Source: Moraxellaceae bacterium
GTDB taxonomy: Bacteria; Pseudomonadota; Gammaproteobacteria; Pseudomonadales; Ketobacteraceae
Assembly (NCBI GenBank): GCA_002402125.1
Contig: NVVG01000125.1
Span: 3,065-13,271 of the forward strand
Direction: 5' to 3'
DNA: 10,207 nucleotides
Part shown: piece by piece, positions 5,658-10,207 of the stretch
Position numbering within the stretch: position 1 is the stretch's first letter
How the letters are laid out: the number at the start of each line of letters is the position of its first letter
Program-made: the position numbers and the translations under genes
The notes under the pieces: generated by a model
The model's input: only the letters and a program-made list of their open reading frames with translations
Databases searched by the model: none
What the model was told of the DNA's origin: nothing

Positions 5658-7127
5658 TCAATCTTCTCCTTTTCTTGTTAAACACCGCCCTCTCGGTTCG
5701 TCGCCCTCATGGAGCACAATGTCGGAATGCAGAAACTGTGCGGCCTCTGCTGAACCCTTCACTTTCGTAGCACTGCGTTCCAACATTTCTGATTCAAATT
5801 CAGTTAACACACTTGCCCTTAGCCCCACCTCCCTCCATTGAGATAAGGGTCTACATCCTTTTGCGATCCCTCGGGCCAACGCCAGCGCATCCAACAACGC
5901 TTGATTCGCTCCCTGCCCTTTGAATGGACTCATAGGGTGAGCCGCATCTCCGATCAGCGTCACTTGAGCCCCCTTCGCCAACAATTCTGGTTCAAGTAGT
6001 GCTCGGTCATAGACGGGATATCCAGAAATGTGAGCTTCCAGCGTCGCCGGCAAAATCTGAGGAATGGGATCGTGCCATTGGCATCGTCGACACGCCTCTT
6101 CCTTGAGTGCTTGAGTTCCTTGAGCACTCAACGCCTTCGCCTCTTCTTCTGACATAGGGAAGCTAAGCTGCCACATCACCGAGTCTGACGCATAAGGCAT
6201 CATGTACATCCTCTCATTGCCATTGGCTGTTTGGAATACCGTGGCCGAATCCAGTAAAGAACGATCAAGACCTTCGGTGTCTTCTATCGCTGCCAACGGA
6301 CAAATCCCCAAAATCACAATACACCCTAAATAATGTAATGGAGAAACGTCATCACCAATCAACAATCTTCGCACCGAACTACGAATTCCATCCGCCCCCA
6401 CCACAAGATCCGCTTTGGCGTGCTTTATCTCAGTCTGACCTTCAACCTGAAAGCTCAAATCCACACCCTCACACTCGCTAAAATCCACTAACTGGTGTCC
6501 CCATTGCACCGCGTCATGCCCACCTAGCTGCTCAAGCAGCGCCAAGCGCAACGACTGCCTCGCTATATGCACATTCGTGCGTTTGGGTGGTGTTTTTGCA
6601 TCTGACGGCTGAAAATTTCTGATTCCCCATTCACCGATCACTTTTCCATCGATAGTATGAACCACATGTCGGGTTGAAATAATACCCTCTTCTAACGAGA
6701 AAACCCCCAACCCCTCAATCGCTCTACTCGCTTGTTGCAGAGTGAGCCCATAGCCCTGAGATCGAGTATCGAAGCCGCTATCGCGTTCATAAAGCGTAAA
6801 GGGAATGCCACGGTGCAAACAAGCCACGGCAAGAGCGACCCCACCTATTCCACCCCCGATGATGGCAATATGTGGGTAGTTTTCTTTATCAAATAGAACC
6901 GGGATAGAAGAGTGAACCAACCCAGATCCTTTACAGTTCAAACAGGTATAAAGGTGACCCTTAGGACGAACTGGAGCCGTTCCTTCGCCCTTCGTTTTTT
7001 CAAATTGATCTAATTCCCTCTGATATCGGAGCCTCACTTTCTTACGGAGCCTCTTACTTTTTTTGCCACGCCCCTGACATTCTAGACAAATCGTCCAGTG
7101 ACCTCCTTCATTTTTCACTGTTACCAC
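5658..7127 (-). CDS. FAD-dependent monooxygenase with N-terminal zinc-ribbon-like module
   Basis: This 489-aa protein has two parts. Residues 14-69 hold two CxxCxGxG motifs (CLECQGRG 14-21, CLNCKGSG 62-69) split by a basic helix, the pattern of DnaJ-type zinc ribbons. From about 86 a flavoprotein monooxygenase of the PHBH/salicylate-hydroxylase class follows: GxGxxG loop (GGGIGG 91-96), ribose-binding Glu114, DG motif (ADGIRSSVRR 245-254) and GD motif (LIGDAAHPMSPFKGQGANQAL 391-411). Such enzymes use NAD(P)H and O2 to hydroxylate aromatic or related small molecules; the substrate is unknown. The whole layout resembles a protein I recall from Vibrio and Shewanella, so the fusion appears native. 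The start is GTG; the GTG three codons downstream (7118) has better-spaced AGGTGG and could be the true one. No attC separates it clearly from its neighbours. Confidence 0.92.
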   Translation of the reverse strand: MVTVKNEGGHWTICLECQGRGKKSKRLRKKVRLRYQRELDQFEKTKGEGTAPVRPKGHLYTCLNCKGSGLVHSSIPVLFDKENYPHIAIIGGGIGGVALAVACLHRGIPFTLYERDSGFDTRSQGYGLTLQQASRAIEGLGVFSLEEGIISTRHVVHTIDGKVIGEWGIRNFQPSDAKTPPKRTNVHIARQSLRLALLEQLGGHDAVQWGHQLVDFSECEGVDLSFQVEGQTEIKHAKADLVVGADGIRSSVRRLLIGDDVSPLHYLGCIVILGICPLAAIEDTEGLDRSLLDSATVFQTANGNERMYMMPYASDSVMWQLSFPMSEEEAKALSAQGTQALKEEACRRCQWHDPIPQILPATLEAHISGYPVYDRALLEPELLAKGAQVTLIGDAAHPMSPFKGQGANQALLDALALARGIAKGCRPLSQWREVGLRASVLTEFESEMLERSATKVKGSAEAAQFLHSDIVLHEGDEPRGRCLTRKGED

Positions 7128-7182
7128 CTGCCTCTGTAGTTAAACCCGCTATCCCACTAACCCGTTATTGGTTACCCTTCAC

Positions 7183-7258
7183 AAAAAGGGTTGTGTCGCA
7201 AATAGAGTAATTCACGCAAAAAACAGTAAATCGTATTATTTGCGACACAACCCTTTTT
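7183..7258. repeat. 76-bp element with perfect 22-bp inverted repeats
   Basis: 7183-7204 (A5, then GGGTTGTGTCGCAAATA) is the exact reverse complement of 7237-7258, around a 32-bp loop. The arm GGGTTGTGTCGCAAATA resembles insertion-sequence termini (compare the GGnnCTGTTGCAAA ends of the IS6 family), so it may be a MITE or an IS collapsed to its ends. The A-run/T-run flanks also suit a bidirectional intrinsic terminator between the DUF4157 gene and the monooxygenase gene. No clear target duplication adjoins the arms. Confidence 0.75.
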
Positions 7259-7337
7259 TCCCGTTATCGTTTAGTCCTATAAGAGGTCTAGCCCAGCACT
7301 CAACTCTTTCAATACGGTAACAACTTAGCCACAATTA

Positions 7338-7736
7338 TTAGGCCAAAGCTTTTGCTTTACTAGCCGCTTCGATCTCTAATTGTTCATTATTCACAATCGT
7401 AACGCTCTGCGCATCTATGCGACGGGAGAATTCAGCATCTACTTTACCAGAGTGGGATACTTGTATAACTTCTTCGGCGTCGCCTACTCCTTTGAATGGG
7501 TTACTTGCATTAACCCGACCCTGCTTTTGCTGCACTACATGCCAAGCTTCATGGGCCAAGTGCTTTTCTTGACCTGGACCTAGATGTATATTGGTACCTT
7601 GGGTATAAGCATTAGCCTGTAATTGTGCAGGCTTGGTGCTGTTATAGTGGACTCTGACATCATCCATGCTATATCCAGAAATATTTTCGATACCTGATTT
7701 CAAATTGTCTGGAAGACCGGTATTATTTTTTCTCAT
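7338..7736 (-). CDS. DUF4157 (eCIS-core type) putative metallopeptidase domain protein
   Basis: From the ATG at 7736 this is a 132-aa protein that is almost exactly one DUF4157 domain: NTGLPDNLKSGIENISGYSM, then DVRVHYNSTKPAQLQANAY, GTNIHLGPGQEKHLAHEAWH and VVQQKQGRV, closing with a LEIEAASKAKAL tail like the usual E-AD-MG-KAL ending. HEAWH (residues 62-66) is an HExxH zinc-peptidase signature. DUF4157 domains are commonly attached to toxins or cargo of extracellular contractile injection systems; this one has no toxin domain, signal peptide or membrane segment. The frame is open back to a TTG at 7889, and a GTG lies between. I prefer 7736 because GGAG sits eight bases upstream and because the extension overlaps a dispersed non-coding repeat, but remnants of a longer N-terminus (PPHFQIFGI) cannot be excluded. 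The stop lies in GCCTAAT, which resembles a decayed attC core. Confidence 0.82.
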   Translation of the reverse strand: MRKNNTGLPDNLKSGIENISGYSMDDVRVHYNSTKPAQLQANAYTQGTNIHLGPGQEKHLAHEAWHVVQQKQGRVNASNPFKGVGDAEEVIQVSHSGKVDAEFSRRIDAQSVTIVNNEQLEIEAASKAKALA

Positions 7737-7744
7737 ATTAGATG

Positions 7745-7748
7745 CTCC
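7745..7748 (-). promoter_or_regulatory. Shine-Dalgarno GGAG deciding the DUF4157 start
   Basis: On the minus strand GGAG lies eight bases before the ATG at 7736, while the upstream TTG at 7889 has no comparable site. This supports the shorter protein. Confidence 0.5.
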
Positions 7749-7873
7749 ATTATTATCTATGCCGAAGATTTGAAAATGAGGGGGTATTTTTTCCTTATGT
7801 TTCACACTGCCTGGATATTCCTCATTGGAGACCAGAATCGCTAGACCACTACATTTGTTGTATGGCCACTTCT

Positions 7874-7907
7874 GTTCAAAAGCGGCCAAAATGAGCTATT
7901 CGAAAAA
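7874..7907. repeat. Dispersed motif related to 5303-5338
   Basis: Similar to the motif at 5303-5338 over about 34 bp, sharing TTCAA, CGxCCAAAATGAGCT and TCGAAAA. It lies in the leader between the attC at 7931-8032 and the DUF4157 gene, overlapping the N-terminal extension of that frame and arguing that the extension is not native coding sequence. Confidence 0.4.
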
Positions 7908-7930
7908 CTGCTTAAAATTAGCTAAAGCGG

Positions 7931-8032
7931 ACATAACGCCTGCCTCTGCGGTTTGGTGCACTGGCGGTATTATTGCGTGTTTTTGCAAAAAGGCTGGCAG
8001 TGTACCAAATCCGTAGCAGGAACTTGTTAGGC
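7931..8032 (-). other. attC-like recombination site (102 bp)
   Basis: The cores ACATAAC (7931-7937) and GTTAGGC (8026-8032) enclose a long imperfect palindrome: on the plus strand GCCTGCCTCTGCGGTTTGGT, then GCACTGGC, faces GCTGGCAGTGTACCAAATCC, then GTAGCAGG. The central loop is A/T-rich. On the minus strand the TAA stop of the ankyrin gene lies inside the left core (GCCTAAC), and the DUF4157 cassette follows G|TTATGT. Size and fold match long-type attC sites, making this one of the strongest sites in the window. Confidence 0.8.
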
Positions 8033-9211
8033 CCGATCATCTTCGATCCAATCCTTTGTTTTTTTAGCACCATATGCTCTTAGCAAATCTATAGCTTCAT
8101 CACTTGCATTATGAATTAAAGCTACATCAAGTAGCGTTCCCTCCCATTTATCTTCCATGTTTGGATCAGCACCATTCTCTAAAAGAAGTTTGAGTGAATC
8201 GTATTTTTTAAGACAAAAGTGAGCAGGAGTTTCATTTGAACCAGTCTTCATTAAATTTATATCTAGCCCTAAATCTAGAAGATGTTGAATTACACGATAA
8301 TTTCCATATCTCGTTGCATAGTGCAGCAGGCCCTCACCATTATTATCCACTTGAAACAAATCTGCCCCCGCTGACACTAAAGCATCTATGATCTCTGAAG
8401 TACCAGCTGTCGCAGCATTCATCAATCCGGGTGATATTTCTAAAACCTCAGGAGTTGAAACAAGCGTGTAGCATTTTGTAATTGCAGCCCCAGAATCCAA
8501 AATCAATTGCACCAATTCAAGGCTATCCGCCCCACAAGCATAGGTTAAGAGATCAGGGATTTCTTTTAGCTTTGCTCCTTTGTCGACCAGAAACAATACT
8601 TCCTCGAGCAATCCGTATTTGGCCAAGAACGCTACTGGTGGCAAGCTATCAGTCTCACTAATAGCTTGATCTATGTTTTCCAGTTTATTAAGTCGAGATT
8701 TTATTCGTTTTCTTATTTCTGGATTAGAAAAGAGATCCTCTCTTTCAACAAGTTTGTATAAGACACGTGGAATTGAAATAGGTTTTGGTTTTCGCTCAGG
8801 TAGGAGTTGAGTATCAATTGACTCTAGAGACTCTAAAATTGGCTTTGTACATTTTATCCATTGCTTGTCGCGCTTAGATTCGCGATATAGGTTTAAGAGC
8901 TCCGAGTCTTCTATAACCACTGACAATGACTTAATAGAAATATCTATAAGTTCTTTATTTGGAACAAAACCTATTTTTTTAATCCAATCTTTGGCTTCTT
9001 TGGGAATCCCTTTTAATTTCTCAAGCGAAGCTGAGTTAACCAAAGCAGCTGCTGCAACTATTTCTTCGCACTCTGGAGAATCAAGAATTTCGGACGACTT
9101 TCCTTTTTTTATAGTTTCGTATAGAAACGCTTCATCCTTGCAGCCCTCCAACTCATTTACCCAATCATAAGCCGAGTCATTCTCGTATGGTTTTTCTCCC
9201 CAAGCCCCCAT
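8027..9211 (-). CDS. DUF4259-like N-terminus fused to ankyrin repeats
   Basis: This 394-aa cytosolic protein begins MGAWGEKPYENDSAYDWVNE, the hallmark opening of DUF4259 proteins (MGAWG..PF.ND.A.DW), and its first 115 or so residues keep that family's alpha-helical pattern. Residues about 190-385 hold ankyrin repeats, with typical units such as GLLHYATRYGNYRVIQHLLD, then LGLDIN, DSLKLLLENGADPN, and EIIDALVSAGADLF. Ankyrin arrays bind other proteins, so it may be a binding or immunity-type protein, but the sequence shows no catalytic motif and the role is unknown. The start has AGGTAGGG about five bases upstream and lies 19 bp inside its cassette. The stop codon is embedded in the downstream attC core. 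It occupies its cassette alone. Confidence 0.85.
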   Translation of the reverse strand: MGAWGEKPYENDSAYDWVNELEGCKDEAFLYETIKKGKSSEILDSPECEEIVAAAALVNSASLEKLKGIPKEAKDWIKKIGFVPNKELIDISIKSLSVVIEDSELLNLYRESKRDKQWIKCTKPILESLESIDTQLLPERKPKPISIPRVLYKLVEREDLFSNPEIRKRIKSRLNKLENIDQAISETDSLPPVAFLAKYGLLEEVLFLVDKGAKLKEIPDLLTYACGADSLELVQLILDSGAAITKCYTLVSTPEVLEISPGLMNAATAGTSEIIDALVSAGADLFQVDNNGEGLLHYATRYGNYRVIQHLLDLGLDINLMKTGSNETPAHFCLKKYDSLKLLLENGADPNMEDKWEGTLLDVALIHNASDEAIDLLRAYGAKKTKDWIEDDRA

Positions 9212-9229
9212 ATTACCCTACCTTCCCCT

Positions 9230-9286
9230 GCCTAACGCTTACAGCAGGTGCACGTATTTTGCGTCACTTGCCTGTCATTGTTATGT
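9230..9286 (-). other. attC-like recombination site (57 bp)
   Basis: The cores GCCTAAC (9230-9236) and GTTATGT (9280-9286) flank a clear stem: ACAGCAGGTGCACG (9241-9254) against CGTCACTTGCCTGT (9262-9275), with a TATTTTG loop. On the minus strand the stop codon of the TIR-like gene lies within ACATAAC, and the next cassette begins after G|TTAGGC. Confidence 0.8.
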
Positions 9287-9751
9287 GTTTCCATAGTTTG
9301 AATCAACATGCTCAATTGCCTCATTGCACCACGTTTTGATGTTGTCTTTAATGTACAAGATACCATCCTGGCCTTCAGGAAGCTCATGAATCTCAAAGAG
9401 ATTGGCCGTTTTTTGGCCGTCCATGTTGCCCTCAGTGTCAAATGTGCCGCCTTTCTTTCTGGTTTCACCCCATTCATCCGAAATAGTATGGATGTCTATG
9501 CCTACGATTGCATTTCGATGCTGGAGAGCGTTCATCCATATAATTGGCGCAATTTTACCGAAGGTGGTCCCAACAAGTAATATCAATACTTCACAGTTTT
9601 TAATTGCTTCAAATACACCTTCGCCTAGCGCATTAATATCTCCAATTTTCATCCCTTGCAAAGAATGTGATTGTTGTAAATCGACAGCCTCAATAATCTG
9701 AGAGGCAATATACTTATCATTTTCTGGGTGATATAGAAATTGAGTCTTCAT
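9281..9751 (-). CDS. TIR-like domain protein (DUF1863/ThsB-type)
   Basis: This 156-aa soluble protein has the layout of the MTH538/DUF1863 TIR-like family. An N-terminal strand with a F-Y-ND-Y-ASQ pattern (FLYHPENDKYIASQI) leads to a central CEVLILLVGTTFGK strand, then W.NAL and the diagnostic VGIDIHTISDEWGETRKKGG-FD segment. The C-terminal helix DNIKTWCNEAIEH also fits. In Thoeris anti-phage systems ThsB proteins of this fold sense infection and make a cyclic ADP-ribose-type signal that activates ThsA. No ThsA-like gene lies in this window, so a defence role is inference only, and I could not point confidently to the catalytic glutamate. The gene fills a 532-bp cassette: ATG lies 16 bp after the core G, and the TAA stop sits in the next attC. 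The ribosome site is weak, so a promoter and initiation from outside are likely. Confidence 0.75.
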   Translation of the reverse strand: MKTQFLYHPENDKYIASQIIEAVDLQQSHSLQGMKIGDINALGEGVFEAIKNCEVLILLVGTTFGKIAPIIWMNALQHRNAIVGIDIHTISDEWGETRKKGGTFDTEGNMDGQKTANLFEIHELPEGQDGILYIKDNIKTWCNEAIEHVDSNYGNT

Positions 9752-9761
9752 TCGCTTTTAC

Positions 9762-9812
9762 ACATAACGCTTTGATCTGCCGCCGTAGGGCGGTAGCATC
9801 ATCTTGTTATAA
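9762..9812 (-). other. attC-like recombination site (51 bp)
   Basis: The cores ACATAAC (9762-9768) and GTTATAA (9806-9812) enclose TGCCGCC-GTA-GGGCGGTA, a strong hairpin, with TTTGATC/GATGAT pairing outside it. It separates the small membrane-protein cassette from the TIR-like cassette. Length and GC-rich apical stem match short attC sites. Confidence 0.8.
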
Positions 9813-9827
9813 GCTGAACTACGATAA

Positions 9828-10046
9828 TTATTTATCATCTTCTATACCTGTCGTTTTTTTATTTTTTATATGTCTGTAACTTGAGTAAAGGCCATACCCA
9901 AATAGGCATGTAAATATTACCGAGGTGATTTTAAACACCAACTGAATCCCCGTATTGGGACAGCCCCACATACAAGTGGATATCAAAGACGCATATGACA
10001 GAGCCATAAGAACAAAGCTAATGCCTGTAACGAGGAACGCTTTCAT
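9828..10046 (-). CDS. Small two-helix membrane protein, function unknown
   Basis: This 72-aa peptide has two hydrophobic segments (about 4-24, FLVTGISFVLMALSYASLIS, and 34-54, IQLVFKITSVIFTCLFGYGL) joined by a short loop holding two cysteines (CMWGC), and a charged tail (RHIKNKKTTGIEDDK). That predicts both ends cytoplasmic by the positive-inside rule. I recognise no family. It is alone in a 297-bp cassette between the attC sites at 10059 and 9762, starting 19 bp after the core and stopping 14 bp before the next site, which strongly suggests a real gene. No strong ribosome site is visible. Confidence 0.68.
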   Translation of the reverse strand: MKAFLVTGISFVLMALSYASLISTCMWGCPNTGIQLVFKITSVIFTCLFGYGLYSSYRHIKNKKTTGIEDDK

Positions 10047-10058
10047 AGCTTCTTTGCC

Positions 10059-10116
10059 TTATAACGTCTAATTGAGACGCGTGCCTTATGCGTCGTTTTT
10101 AAATTTCTTGTTAGAG
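10059..10116 (-). other. attC-like recombination site (58 bp)
   Basis: The cores TTATAAC (10059-10065) and GTTAGAG (10110-10116) enclose the same hairpin as the site at 5062-5119 (minus strand GACGCATAAGGCACGCGTC). The two sites are almost identical inside the cores. The small membrane-protein cassette follows it on the minus strand. Confidence 0.7.
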
Positions 10117-10171
10117 TATATCAGAGATACGCCCTACCTCTAGCACGCCAAGAAGACAGCTGCTTCCACAT
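10062..10171. repeat. 110-bp dispersed repeat, copy 2
   Basis: This is the second copy of the segment at 5065-5174, in direct orientation. In this copy the non-attC part could encode MWKQLSSWRARGRAYL on the minus strand before a TGA. Copy 1 has a stop inside that frame, so coding is doubtful and the shared part is more likely a common cassette tail. Confidence 0.85.
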
Positions 10172-10207
10172 AGCCGTCAGTCAAGTCTCCTACCCAAAAC
10201 ACCCAAA

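Noticed and set aside
7161..7267. CCCGTTAT at 7161 and 7260 as a target-site duplication of the 76-bp inverted-repeat element
   Set aside because: The left copy is 14 bp away from the arm, so it does not flank the element properly.
5605..7289. 11-bp inverted repeat (AGACCTCTTAT / ATAAGAGGTCT) flanking the monooxygenase gene
   Set aside because: An 11-bp match is expected by chance several times in a 10-kb window, and there is no transposase or target duplication.
9232..9477. Minus-strand 81-aa ORF overlapping the TIR-like gene
   Set aside because: Same strand but another frame inside the TIR-like gene, running into the attC; low-complexity basic composition and no family likeness.
1..10207. 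CRISPR array, tRNA, rRNA or integrase gene
   Set aside because: No regularly spaced direct repeats, cloverleaf, rRNA-like sequence or tyrosine-recombinase frame was seen on either strand.

Overview
The window looks like part of an integron-type gene-cassette array from a Gammaproteobacterium, probably marine and of moderate to low GC. Lineage clues are indirect. The flavin monooxygenase resembles proteins I associate with Vibrio and Shewanella, there is a large TonB-dependent receptor, and integron recombination sites (attC) recur. No integrase, attI site, tRNA or rRNA is visible, so the genus is not fixed. Apart from one small plus-strand reading frame, every gene reads on the minus strand, so the array is best read from high to low coordinates.

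Right part (10116 down to 7931): four good attC sites (10059-10116, 9762-9812, 9230-9286, 7931-8032) delimit three compact one-gene cassettes of about 297, 532 and 1299 bp. They encode a two-helix membrane peptide, a TIR-like (DUF1863/ThsB-type) protein, and a DUF4259-like protein with ankyrin repeats. In two of them the stop codon lies inside the left core of the attC that follows.

Middle (7930 to 5051): a minimal DUF4157 metallopeptidase-like gene (HEAWH motif) with a probable ATG start at 7736, then a 76-bp element with perfect 22-bp inverted repeats, then a 489-aa FAD monooxygenase with an N-terminal CxxCxGxG zinc-ribbon-like module. Next come an imperfect hairpin, a small plus-strand frame that looks frameshifted, and an attC (5062-5119) inside a 110-bp repeat whose second copy is at 10062-10171. 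No clean attC separates the first genes here, so sites may have decayed.

Left part (5050 to 1): a Band-7/SPFH membrane protein lacking the usual C-terminal coiled coil, a 109-bp VCR-like palindrome that may be a decayed attC, an octanucleotide tandem repeat, a partial attC (about 3785), a cupin pseudogene with three lesions, a 776-aa TonB-dependent outer-membrane receptor with a TTG start, a structured but unidentified intergenic stretch, a good attC (281-329), and the start of a gene that leaves the window.

The genes form no pathway. The mixture of single small accessory genes, decayed genes and recombination sites is what a sedentary cassette array produces. The most interesting cargo is the TIR-like protein, possibly an orphan Thoeris-type sensor, together with the DUF4157 and DUF4259-ankyrin cassettes.
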